Assembly: GCF_014696825.1 (NCBI RefSeq) | Contig: NZ_JACJQU010000004.1 | Span: forward strand, 62,001 to 126,000 | Direction: 5' to 3' | Length of the DNA stretch: 64,000 nucleotides | Source of the DNA: Anabaena sphaerica FACHB-251 | Lineage (GTDB): Bacteria; Cyanobacteriota; Cyanobacteriia; Cyanobacteriales; Nostocaceae | Notes under the pieces: model-generated | Told to the model about the DNA's origin: nothing | What the model saw: the letters and a program-made list of their open reading frames with translations, nothing else | Database searches by the model: none | Made by a program: the position numbers and the translations under genes | Shown: positions 26,050 to 33,987 of the stretch, piece after piece | Numbering within the stretch: the first letter of the stretch is position 1 | Layout of the letters: every line of letters begins with the position of its first letter

Positions 26050-26895
26050 ATGCCAAAAAAGAGTAAAAAAATAGAGACAGAGCGATTAGCAGATAAAGTT
26101 GATGCTATTCTGGCTGGTGCTATGCAGGAATTTTTAGCACATGGTTACGCTGCGGCGACAATGGATAGAGTGACAGCAGCCGCAGGGGTATCGAAAACAA
26201 CGGTATACAACTATTTTCAAGATAAGGAAGGATTATTTACTGCGCTGATTGAACGATTAGCACAGAAAAAATATTTGGCAGTTTTTAACCCTGAAGATTC
26301 CCAATTTCTGGAAGGTGAACCGGAGGTTGTTCTGCGTCGCTTGGCAAAAAGTATTTTAGATAATACTAATTGTTCACAGGAATTACTGGGTCTTGTCAGG
26401 CTGATTATTGCCGAATCTGGACGGTTTCCCTCACTAGCGCAGGTCTTCGTCCGCAATGTAGATAAACCTGCTTTGGAAGTGATCGCCCAATATTTTACAG
26501 CCCATCCAGAACTACAATTACCTGATCCAGAGGTAGCTGCACGGATTTTTAAGGGTACATTAATCCATTTCACAATTATTCAGAATATGCTCCATAGTCA
26601 AGAGATTTTACCAATGGAGAGCGATCGCTTGATTGATAATCTGGTTAATTTAATGACTAGTAACAAAATAGATATACATGGTGGGCAGTATTCTGGAACA
26701 AGGCATAAATCACCCAGACGCAAGCGCACATCTGGGGGTAAATTTCAAGCTGATTATGGTTCTGAGTCTAAAAAGCTGCGCTCTATCCGGCTTACAGATA
26801 CTGCTTGGGCAAAGTTAGATGAATTAGCACAGAAAAATAATTTAACTCGCAGTGAGATGATTGAAGTATTTGCGCGTCAAGGGTTGGGAGATTGA
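26050..26895 (+). CDS. TetR/AcrR regulator with a C-terminal ribbon-helix-helix-like segment
   Basis: A 281-residue regulator. Residues 12-65 form the TetR DNA-binding domain (VDAILAGAMQEFLAHGYAAATMDRV and GVSKTTVYNYFQDKEGLFTAL). A ligand-binding helical domain follows to about residue 205. After a basic, low-complexity linker (SPRRKRTSGGK), residues about 240-281 read LRSIRLTDTAWAKLDELAQ and NLTRSEMIEVFARQ, which is the pattern of a CopG/Arc ribbon-helix-helix DNA-binding unit. The protein is therefore longer than usual TetR proteins (about 200 residues) and may contact DNA through two domains. It probably represses devBCA and itself through the palindromes upstream. Confidence 0.88.
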   Translation: MPKKSKKIETERLADKVDAILAGAMQEFLAHGYAAATMDRVTAAAGVSKTTVYNYFQDKEGLFTALIERLAQKKYLAVFNPEDSQFLEGEPEVVLRRLAKSILDNTNCSQELLGLVRLIIAESGRFPSLAQVFVRNVDKPALEVIAQYFTAHPELQLPDPEVAARIFKGTLIHFTIIQNMLHSQEILPMESDRLIDNLVNLMTSNKIDIHGGQYSGTRHKSPRRKRTSGGKFQADYGSESKKLRSIRLTDTAWAKLDELAQKNNLTRSEMIEVFARQGLGD

Positions 26896-27152
26896 AAATC
26901 GTATATACATGGTGATTAGGCAAATCAACCACATTTGATTGAGTGCAAAGACGCAAATTTGCTCAAATTGTTGTTAATATTAAAAAGGAGAAAATTGTCA
27001 AATATAGCAATTACCATTCAAGTGAGGTACAAGCAGTAATAATTAAACACAGATGGACGCAGATAGACGCAGATGATTTTGTACTTCACCAGACTAGGAA
27101 ACGCTATAGATAAATTAAATTATTAGATTTTAGAGGTTAAATAATTAATTAT

Positions 27153-27755
27153 ATGACAGCACCTCAATCAACCTTAACTACTAACTCTAATCTGTACGAA
27201 CAAGATTTTTACCTGTGGATAGAAACAACTGCTAAACAATTAAAAGCAGGGAAATTTGCAGAGGTTGATTTAGAAAATCTGATAGAAGAAATTGAAAGCA
27301 TGGGAAGAAGTGAAAAAAGAGCATTAGAAAGTAATTTAGTAGTGCTTTTAATGCACCTCCTCAAATATAAATATCAGCCAGAAAAACGCTCTAAAAGCTG
27401 GCTTTCAACTATCTTTGAACATCGCCGAAGATTAAATAAACATTTCCAAGATAGTCCTAAGTAAGTGGGCGTTAAAAAATATAATATAAACCTAACCCCC
27501 CAGCCCCCTTCCCTACTAGGGAAGGGGGAGTCAAAGCCTCTCCCCTGGTAGGGGAGAGGTTTGGAGAGAGGTTTTATATTTAATTGTGCCAAGTTACTTA
27601 GTTTAAAAAAATATTTTTTAGAAACATTTGCAGAATGTTATCAAGATGCACGTCAACAAGCATCTATAGAAACTGGTTTGAAGTTAGATATTTTTACCTT
27701 AGAATCTCCTTTTAATGAAGATGAATGTTTAAATCAAGACTTTTTACCTGATTAA
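27153..27755 (+). pseudogene. DUF29 family gene, copy 3, split by a miniature element
   Basis: The 5' part (27153-27459) encodes a DUF29 N-terminus nearly identical to copy 2 and the 3' part (from 27599) encodes the C-terminus ending NEDECLNQDFLPD. Between them sits a 139-base element (27460-27598) flanked by TA on both sides. It adds a stop codon five bases after its left end. Removing the element plus one TA joins CCT to AGTTTAAAAAAATAT and gives QDSPSLKKYFLETFAECY, in frame and matching copy 2 (DSPSLKAYFQEVFMECY). The insertion adds 141 bases, a multiple of three, but the internal TAA stops translation. Confidence 0.9.
27460..27598 (+). mobile_element. Miniature inverted-repeat element, family A, copy 1 (inside DUF29 gene)
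   Basis: A 139-base element beginning AGTAAGTGGGCGTTAAAAA and ending GCCAAGTTACT, with TA directly on both sides. Its left 19 bases are identical to the copies at 31102 and 52758. The interior is different: it holds a GGGAAGGGGG and GGGGAGAGGTTTGG repeat block shared with other intergenic regions. The TA target duplication is as expected for elements moved by IS630/Tc1/mariner-type transposases. Confidence 0.85.
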
Positions 27756-27772
27756 TTAAGATCTTTATTCTT

Positions 27773-27802
27773 ATCCCCCCTGTTAATGTGAGTTGGGGGG
27801 AT
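27773..27802. terminator. Bidirectional hairpin between DUF29 copy 3 and the exostosin-like gene
   Basis: A perfect 8-base stem ATCCCCCC/GGGGGGAT with a 14-base loop lies between two convergent genes, 12 bases from the end of the minus-strand gene. There is no long T-run on either side, so it is a stable barrier hairpin rather than a textbook intrinsic terminator. Confidence 0.5.
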
Positions 27803-27813
27803 ATAAAATCAAA

Positions 27814-28911
27814 CTAGGGTGGATCTAAATTAACCCCCAAATTTCCCTTAAATTCTCTGTTCAGTTTGCCAATAACGTACTTTCCCACTACAGCTTCAGA
27901 ACATTTATCATGCCACCAATTTAAAGATTTATTGTGCATTTCTGCCATGAGTTCCTTATTTTCCAGCAGGTTTTTCAATATCCCTGGTAACTCTTGCCAA
28001 TCATTGATTTTAATCACTGGCGCACCATCTAAATACCATCGTGAAGGTAAAGCCTCTGTGACGAGGACGCAACCATATTTCATACCTTCAAATAAACGAG
28101 TTGTTTCAAAAGATGTGCCTCTAGGAACAACACATATTTTTGTGTCCATCATGATTTCACAATAACTGCGCTCATCTTCACTAGTTCTATTGTGATAACC
28201 ACCAGTAATTGATAATTCAACTTTAAATTGAGGATGTTTTTGCTGGAACTTATTTAAAGTCGATATCATTAGTTTTCGAGACAAAGCTTTGGGAGTCCCT
28301 AACCAGGATTTCAAAGACCATACAGGATATTCTCTATGAATCACACTACCTGAAAAATAAGTATCATAGAGACGAGATTCGATATTTTTGATGGGCAAAT
28401 TCTTGGAGTTATGATACCCCAAAGGAATATCATAAATGGGAGTAATTTGACCTTTACCTAATGCCAAATTTTTGAATTTATGCCAATGATAATTCACCCA
28501 ACCTGGTACACCAACAACTAAGATTCTTAAAAACTGAATTAGTGTCAGCAAGTTTAACAACGAAGGATGAAGGAGAGGATTACATCCAAGTATTGAGCGT
28601 GTGCCTACACACTTAAATACAGCCCTGACCTTGTGAGCATATTTGGGTATCCGATACCATTCATCTCCGAGTACAAAAACTACAACATTTTGCCCATAAG
28701 ATGGCAATTCATCAATTTCATTCCAGGTGACATAAAAGACTAAACCACTGATAACCGAACTTTTCTCTATAGCCTGAAATACTTTAGCGAAATAAGTGGT
28801 TAAACTGAATTCAAACGGTGGTTTAGTGTCGTATATATCCCAAGCAATTGGTTTTTTATCTTTGCGGATGTAGAGATAATACTGATTAGCAAGAGCGGTA
28901 ATTACAGTCAT
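27814..28911 (-). CDS. Exostosin-family putative glycosyltransferase
   Basis: A 365-residue protein whose C-terminal half reads like an exostosin (GT47-like) domain: RSYCEIMMDTKICVVPRGTSFETTRLFEGMKYGCVLVTEALP followed by YLDGAPVIKINDWQELPGILKNLL. The N-terminal half (DIYDTKPPFEFSLTTYFAKVF, VVFVLGDEWYRIPKYA) is less conserved. Such proteins transfer sugars in surface glycan synthesis. No other glycan gene is adjacent. A short Leu/Val-rich stretch (LLTLIQFLRILVVGVPG) could touch the membrane but is weak as a transmembrane segment. Confidence 0.72.
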   Translation of the reverse strand: MTVITALANQYYLYIRKDKKPIAWDIYDTKPPFEFSLTTYFAKVFQAIEKSSVISGLVFYVTWNEIDELPSYGQNVVVFVLGDEWYRIPKYAHKVRAVFKCVGTRSILGCNPLLHPSLLNLLTLIQFLRILVVGVPGWVNYHWHKFKNLALGKGQITPIYDIPLGYHNSKNLPIKNIESRLYDTYFSGSVIHREYPVWSLKSWLGTPKALSRKLMISTLNKFQQKHPQFKVELSITGGYHNRTSEDERSYCEIMMDTKICVVPRGTSFETTRLFEGMKYGCVLVTEALPSRWYLDGAPVIKINDWQELPGILKNLLENKELMAEMHNKSLNWWHDKCSEAVVGKYVIGKLNREFKGNLGVNLDPP

Positions 28912-28971
28912 CTAAGTTTGGTAAGATGTGTCAGAATTGCTGCGAAAATTTGAAATCACAAACACTAAGTC

Positions 28972-29084
28972 AGGACTTACGCAAAACAGAACGGAAGTAG
29001 GGGTAATTCATGTAGCTTGCTTGCCCGTTGCGGTATTACCCCTACGCAAGAATCAGGTTTTGAGTTCAATCTTGCGTAAGTCCT
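28972..29084 (+). mobile_element. Miniature inverted-repeat element, family B, copy 3
   Basis: A 113-base copy with perfect ends AGGACTTACGCA and TGCGTAAGTCCT. It is the same as copy 2 except that the central TAATTCATGAATTA palindrome is interrupted by about 21 extra bases starting GTAGCTTGCTTGCCCG. It is flanked by TAAGT on both sides with one extra base at each end, consistent with a 5-base target duplication. Confidence 0.82.
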
Positions 29085-29422
29085 ATAAGTAATAGATCCC
29101 TGAGTTATCAAATAAGTCGGGGATCTGGGTGTTACGTTTTCAGTTCATTCTACGCGGTATTTCCTAAAATCGCCTTATCTCAATTTTGCTCTTTTGTATT
29201 GCATAAACAGGAAATTTATACCAATTGATAATTGATAATTAATAATTCATAATTATAAAAAGTGAGATTGTATCTGGGTTTCCAGGTTCTCATCTGTTGC
29301 GGAATTTTCGATGATTAGTATTATTGGGTAACAAACTAGTGCAGTATGACAATAATAAATATCCAGTGAAAAAAGTTTAAAAAGTTGATAAAGTTTGTTT
29401 TCTTATCTTCTGCCTTTTTGCA
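29085..29422. repeat. Non-coding spacer after mutL
   Basis: No gene is supported. A small inverted repeat AGATCCC/GGGATCT lies at 29094-29126 and resembles the long hairpin after nnrDE. From about 29220 to 29260 the sequence is AT-rich with repeated TTGATAATT and ATAATTCATAATT units. The rest shows no structure I can name. Confidence 0.5.
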
Positions 29423-31078
29423 CTAGATACCATGACTTTTACCAACTACCCAATGACGACGGAAAAAGCGAGATAACGCAGACTCTTCTAAAGATAAATA
29501 AATTGGTCTACCATGTGGACAGGTGAGAGGGTTGCGCGTGCGTTGCCAATCATCTAGTAATTGCTGCATTTCTGTTAAACTCATAGGTGTACCGTTGCGA
29601 ATAGCAGTGCGACAAGCAACAGCAACCTGAGCGGTTTGTAAGTCTCCTCCCCAACTCAATTCTAAAAGTGCTTCGGCGCTGTCTTCCCGTGTTTTTAACA
29701 TTGCAGGAATGGTACGCACAGCCCAAAGTTGTTCCCCAAAAGGTTCAATATCTAAATTAATACGTTCTAATTGGGCTACTTGGGTGGGGGATAATTGATA
29801 AAGAATTATGGGAGTTTCCACGGGGACAATTTGCCAATGATCGCATATTTGTTCATACAAAACTCGTTCATGGGCGATGTGTTGTTCTACTAACCACATT
29901 CCCCCAGAATGTTCGGCAATAATATAAGTATTGCTGACTTGGGCAACCGCTTTTAAGTAATTATGGGTGTTCGTATCTACATTTTTAGAGTTAAAATTAT
30001 AACTTCCTTTTTTTTCTGAAACTTTGAGCAAGTTACTAACTCGCGTAGTGTGAACAGATTCTTTGAGATTAGCTTCAGAAATGCGGAGTGCTTGGTTAAT
30101 AGCTTCGGTAATTTGTTCTTGCCAAGAATTTATTTCATTCAGATAAATTTCTGTTTTGGCAGGGTTACGATTCCAGTTGATTTGGTCTGGAGAAATGGCA
30201 AGATGTAAGAAACAAACAGGATAGCGATCGCGGGGTAATGTTTTATGAAATGATGATAAAATCGTTTGTTCTAACTCTGGTGATTTAATCATTCTGCCAT
30301 TAATCGCTACCTTCACCCAATCAGGACGATGACGGTGACATCTATCTGGTAAACCAATTACTAATGTGATTGTAGATTGAGGATTGGGTATTTCTAACTT
30401 GATTTCTTTTAAATCACCTTGTTTGACTTGGGGGAGAATTTGCGGGATTAATTTCCCTACACTCGACGCAGGACAAATAGTGAACCATTCTCGGTCATTT
30501 TGCCAAACTTGATAAGTAACATGAGGATGACACAAAGCAATTTGTTGTATTATCCCTTGTACAGTTTTCATTTGCTGTGTAGCGTTAGGTAAACCTTGAC
30601 GACGTGCAGGATAATTAGCAAATAAATTATCAACTGTAACCACAGTACCAGGTGCGATCGCAGTTACTTCCGTTTCTAAAACTTCCCCATTATCCCCATA
30701 AACAACCCGCCATCCTTCATTTATACCCACAGCACGGCTGAAAATTTCCAAATCTGCTAAAGTTGTTAAACTATGCAAGGCTTCACCACGAAATCCTAAA
30801 CTCTTAATTTTCCACAAATCAGCAGAAGAGTGAATTTTACTAGTAGTATGCGCCGTTGCTGCTTGTTGCAAATCATCGAAATTCATTCCCCAACCATTAT
30901 CAGCTACACGCACTCGCCACTGCTGCGGCCATAGAGAAACTACAATGCGCGTTGCACCAGCATCCAGGGAATTTTCCACCAATTCCCGTACCACAGAACC
31001 AAAACAGTCAATTACTTCTCCAGCCGTAATTAAATATACGACTTCTGTGGGTAAAGGTTGAATAGTAGATGCCATCAT
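29423..31078 (-). CDS. mutL: DNA mismatch repair protein MutL
   Basis: A 551-residue MutL. The GHKL ATPase part has LITAGEVIDCFGSVVRELVENSLDAGAT, VRVADNGWGM, IKSLGFRGEALHSL, and the transducer region DRCHRHRPDWVKVAINGRMIKSPELE. The C-terminal dimer domain has WLVEQHIAHERVLYEQ, where most endonucleolytic MutLs have DQHAxxER, and ends with NPLTCPHGRPIYLSL. The CPHGRP motif of metal-dependent MutL endonucleases is kept while Asp is replaced by Glu. Length is within the bacterial range. It coordinates mismatch repair after MutS binding; MutS is not in the window. Confidence 0.95.
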   Translation of the reverse strand: MMASTIQPLPTEVVYLITAGEVIDCFGSVVRELVENSLDAGATRIVVSLWPQQWRVRVADNGWGMNFDDLQQAATAHTTSKIHSSADLWKIKSLGFRGEALHSLTTLADLEIFSRAVGINEGWRVVYGDNGEVLETEVTAIAPGTVVTVDNLFANYPARRQGLPNATQQMKTVQGIIQQIALCHPHVTYQVWQNDREWFTICPASSVGKLIPQILPQVKQGDLKEIKLEIPNPQSTITLVIGLPDRCHRHRPDWVKVAINGRMIKSPELEQTILSSFHKTLPRDRYPVCFLHLAISPDQINWNRNPAKTEIYLNEINSWQEQITEAINQALRISEANLKESVHTTRVSNLLKVSEKKGSYNFNSKNVDTNTHNYLKAVAQVSNTYIIAEHSGGMWLVEQHIAHERVLYEQICDHWQIVPVETPIILYQLSPTQVAQLERINLDIEPFGEQLWAVRTIPAMLKTREDSAEALLELSWGGDLQTAQVAVACRTAIRNGTPMSLTEMQQLLDDWQRTRNPLTCPHGRPIYLSLEESALSRFFRRHWVVGKSHGI

Positions 31079-31101
31079 GAATAATTAAAAATTACAAATT
31101 A

Positions 31102-31227
31102 AGTAAGTGGGCGTTAAAAATTGTCGTTATGACAAGGGAACAGGGAACAGGGAACAGGGAACGGGGAAGAGGGTTTTGGTGAATTTACTTTTTGTTACAT
31201 ACTTCGGTTTTTTCCCGCCGACTTACT
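31102..31227 (+). mobile_element. Miniature inverted-repeat element, family A, copy 2
   Basis: A 126-base element beginning AGTAAGTGGGCGTTAAAAA and ending CCCGCCGACTTACT, flanked by TA on both sides. The interior contains a GGGAACA tandem tract. It lies just upstream of mutL. It matches the copy at 52758 almost base for base outside one extra block there. Confidence 0.85.
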
Positions 31228-31419
31228 TAATTAAAAATTAAAAATTGTCTGTATGTGCAGAGAATTAGCTTACAATATTTTGACTCATAAATCCCAACCT
31301 TTAATGTTCTGAATTTTTTGGTTAATATCTCTAAAGAATTTGAGATTTATTCTAAAGAAAACCGAATTATAGAGTTATTTTTGATAAATTGCTGGTGAGG
31401 TTGTAAGCGGAACCAGCTG

Positions 31420-31746
31420 ATGAGTAATTTAGTTGCTGATGTTAATGATTTGAAATCGCGTCTCGAATGGGGTCAACCCGCTTTTACAATTATTGATGTA
31501 CGCGATCGCCATACCTACAATCATGGTCATATTACTGGGGCAATATCAATCCCCTTAGATGACTTGGCTGACCGTGCTAAATCTAGTTTACATAAAGAAC
31601 GCCACATCTACATTTATGGTGAACATGATACCCAAGCAGCCTATGCAGCCCAAATCTTACGATCTGCTGGCTTTAATGATGTATTTGCCATTCAAGGTGG
31701 TATCACCGCTTGGAAAACCGTTGGTGGCGCTACAGAAGGTGTGTAA
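31420..31746 (+). CDS. Rhodanese-like domain protein lacking the catalytic Cys
   Basis: A 108-residue single rhodanese domain: FTIIDVRDRHTYNHGHITGAISIP, IYIYGEHDTQAAYAAQILRSAGF and FAIQGGITAWKTVGG. The active-site loop that normally reads YCxxGxRS has Gly67 at the Cys position (codon GGT at 31618-31620), so sulfurtransferase activity is not expected. Similar cysteine-less rhodaneses act as binding or regulatory modules. The gene is alone and divergent from mutL. Confidence 0.88.
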   Translation: MSNLVADVNDLKSRLEWGQPAFTIIDVRDRHTYNHGHITGAISIPLDDLADRAKSSLHKERHIYIYGEHDTQAAYAAQILRSAGFNDVFAIQGGITAWKTVGGATEGV

Positions 31747-32028
31747 ACTTAACCCAGAGATATCAATTTGACCGAACAATTCGTAATTCGTAATTAAAAC
31801 TATCAGCCTCTAACTTCAGTTATAGAAGAGCAAAAAGGCTGATTATCTTTACGAATTACGAATTAAAAATTATACTAACTGCTGCTATAGCAGCAGTCAG
31901 GAGTGAGGAGTAAAAGTCCTTTCCTGTATGGCTTTCACCCTAAATTTTGTATCTCATTCAAGCACGTACCCCTCTAATAAATTTACCCTAGCAGGAGCGT
32001 AGCCATTAGCTACTGACAGAGCCTGCTA
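31747..32028. repeat. Non-coding spacer with an inverted AT-rich repeat
   Basis: ATTCGTAATTCGTAATTAAA near 31780 and ACGAATTACGAATTAAAAA near 31851 are inverted copies around a CAAAAAGGCTGATTATC segment and could fold as a terminator-like structure after the rhodanese gene. Nothing else is recognised. Confidence 0.45.
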
Positions 32029-32166
32029 AGTAGGTGGGAAGAGAACAACCGTAGACGCACAGCGCCTTCTCGAAGAGTAGTATGTCAAGAAAAGTAAAAT
32101 TTCCCAAAACTTCTTCCCTGTTAAGAGTTCCCTTCTCATAACGACAATTTTTAACGCCAACCTACT
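32029..32166 (-). mobile_element. Miniature inverted-repeat element, family A, copy 4
   Basis: A 138-base element in reverse orientation, with ends AGTAGGTGGGAAGAG and TTAACGCCAACCTACT and TA on both sides. The interior reads as the reverse complement of the copy at 52758, including the TTCTCGAAGAGTAG block, but has diverged, so it is an older copy. Confidence 0.75.
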
Positions 32167-32189
32167 TATGAGGATAAACTGACATCAAA

Positions 32190-32618
32190 TCAACACATCT
32201 GCAAATTGTTAACATACTGCCGCGAGTTAACCAAACTAGTAACAGCAGAAACTAATTCATCTAAATTAATTGGCTTGCATAAATGCTTCTGAAAACCTGC
32301 TTTTAATGTATATTCTTGGTCTTCTGCTGAAGCCCATCCAGTCATAGCAATAGCTGGAACCCACTTATCTTTTAATGCCTCCAAATTTCTGACTTTTGGT
32401 AGCAATGAACAGCCATCTTCATCTGGTAGAGATATGTCACTGATTAAGATGTCAGGTCTAAAATTAGATATTATTTCTATCGCTTCATGCGCGGAAGCAA
32501 CAGATATAATTTCTGCACCTTCCAATTCAAATAATAAAGTCAGTATTTGTCTGGTGTCACTGTCATCATCGACAATGAGCAATCGTAAGTTATCAAGATG
32601 GATAGATTGGCTACACAT
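32190..32618 (-). CDS. Stand-alone response regulator (single receiver domain)
   Basis: A 142-residue CheY-like receiver without output domain: LRLLIVDDDSDTRQILTLLFE (acidic pocket), RPDILISDISLPDEDGCSLL (phosphoacceptor Asp), VPAIAMTGWASAEDQEYTLKAGFQKHLCKP (Thr switch and Lys). It would accept phosphate from a hybrid kinase; several kinases lie 4-13 kb downstream but none is adjacent. It is separated from the Crp-type gene by about 140 bases on the same strand. Confidence 0.92.
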   Translation of the reverse strand: MCSQSIHLDNLRLLIVDDDSDTRQILTLLFELEGAEIISVASAHEAIEIISNFRPDILISDISLPDEDGCSLLPKVRNLEALKDKWVPAIAMTGWASAEDQEYTLKAGFQKHLCKPINLDELVSAVTSLVNSRQYVNNLQMC

Positions 32619-32760
32619 GAATTTACCTGCTTTTATTTTTAACAGTTCGATTAATAAGAATAAAGGAATTAAAAAGCATAACTCCCTTTAATCTTCGTTT
32701 ATTTTATGCAAAACAAATGTTAGTTGTCTGTCCGGTTTCGTACATAGAAGCTGAAAATAT

Positions 32761-33495
32761 TCAATCGGAATAATGTTGAAGTGAATTGTTTAGTAAGCGT
32801 GCATATTCATTTCTGATTACTTTATAACACTCACAGGAACTCTCTTCTAAAGCTTCTCGATTGAGGATATTAATATTACCGCGACGGTAATTAATCAATC
32901 CGGCTTTACTGAGGGTATACGCTGCCACTGTCACACCAGACCGACGTACACCCAACATATGAGAAATAAATTCTTGAGTAAGAGGGAATTCGTCTGCATT
33001 TAGACGGTCAGAAACTGTCAACAACCACCGAGAAAGTCGCTCTTCTAAAGTATGTAGTCGGTTACAAGCTGCGCTTTGTGCAACTTCAAGGTAGACAGTT
33101 TTTACATAGCGTAACAGCAAATCCTGAATCGCTCCTCCACTCTTAAATTCGGTTCTAATTATATCTGCATCGATTCGCAATGAATTATCTGGAATTTGGA
33201 CAATTGCGTTGAGAGTTGTGATGTTATCTCCCAAAATTACAGGTATACCCACCATACCTTCACTACTCACCAAACCAACTTCTACTGATGAGCCATTTTC
33301 CATAACGCAGAGTAAAGAAATAACTGCCTTTTCAGGAAAATAGATGTATTTGATTGATTCTTCTGCTTCGTAAATACTTTGCCCGCTTGAGAGTGAAACA
33401 AGTTCTAAATGTGGAGCAATACGCTTAAAAACAGAGTTAGGCAAAGCAGCAATAAGCTTGTTATTTGAATGTAGTAAATTATTATCTAATAACAT
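32761..33495 (-). CDS. Crp/Fnr family transcriptional regulator
   Basis: A 244-residue regulator starting at ATG 33495 with an AGGAGA site seven bases upstream; a longer frame to 33579 lacks such a site and is rejected. The cyclic-nucleotide-binding-like beta roll has LSSGQSIYEAEESIKYIYFPEKAVISLL and SVEVGLVSSEGMVGIPVILG, and the C-terminal winged helix has LTQEFISHMLGVRRSGVTVAAYTLSKAGLINYRRGNINI. The phosphate-binding cassette of true cAMP binders is not evident, so the ligand is unknown. Many such cyanobacterial proteins are stress regulators. Confidence 0.9.
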   Translation of the reverse strand: MLLDNNLLHSNNKLIAALPNSVFKRIAPHLELVSLSSGQSIYEAEESIKYIYFPEKAVISLLCVMENGSSVEVGLVSSEGMVGIPVILGDNITTLNAIVQIPDNSLRIDADIIRTEFKSGGAIQDLLLRYVKTVYLEVAQSAACNRLHTLEERLSRWLLTVSDRLNADEFPLTQEFISHMLGVRRSGVTVAAYTLSKAGLINYRRGNINILNREALEESSCECYKVIRNEYARLLNNSLQHYSD

Positions 33496-33940
33496 TAGGA
33501 TTCTCCTGAATTTAGCTGTCTTTAGAAAAAGCAACCCAAGGCATAAAGAGAGAAAATCCGTATTTAGCCCTAATGTCAAAAGATGTATTCTCTAAAGTGA
33601 TCTTTTTAACGGAAATCTTTGACACCAATATATTACATAACTCTATTATAGATAATCTAACTAACAACTTTACAATTAGCCAAAAGATAGTTGTAATTAA
33701 ATAAAAATCTAGCTTTAATATCCAAAAAATTTATTTTCATCGAGTCATTGTAATTAGAGATTCATTTCCATCAGGAATTATGTCTTTTTTAATTTGAAAT
33801 TCCTGCTTTTGAGGCCAGCCATAAGCACTTTTACTTTTCCGAATTAATCAGGTTTGGGATATGAAAATAATAACATTAGTCACAATTCTACTTATCACTG
33901 GTAAAACACCCAAAAACAGTGGATATACTCGCAAAAAAAA
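33496..33940. other. AT-rich spacer without gene
   Basis: The 440 bases between the Crp-type gene and the terminator of the adenosine deaminase gene show no credible reading frame. The first 90 would hold the Crp-gene leader. AT-rich runs around 33650-33800 show no inverted repeat that I can name. Confidence 0.4.
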
Positions 33941-33963
33941 ACCCCCGCATTCAAGTAGGGGAT
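33933..33963 (-). terminator. Intrinsic terminator of the adenosine deaminase gene
   Basis: Read on the minus strand, ATCCCC pairs with GGGGGT around loop TACTTGAATGC, followed by eight Ts (33933-33940). It lies about 25 bases after the stop of the gene at 33988, as expected for a rho-independent terminator. Confidence 0.8.
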
Positions 33964-33987
33964 AATTAAAAGCTGTAACATTCAAAT

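Noticed and set aside
33937-33963. CCCCCGC...GGGG hairpin considered as a CRISPR-like or regulatory repeat
   Set aside because: It occurs once, with a T-run on the minus strand directly after the adenosine deaminase stop, so an intrinsic terminator explains it.
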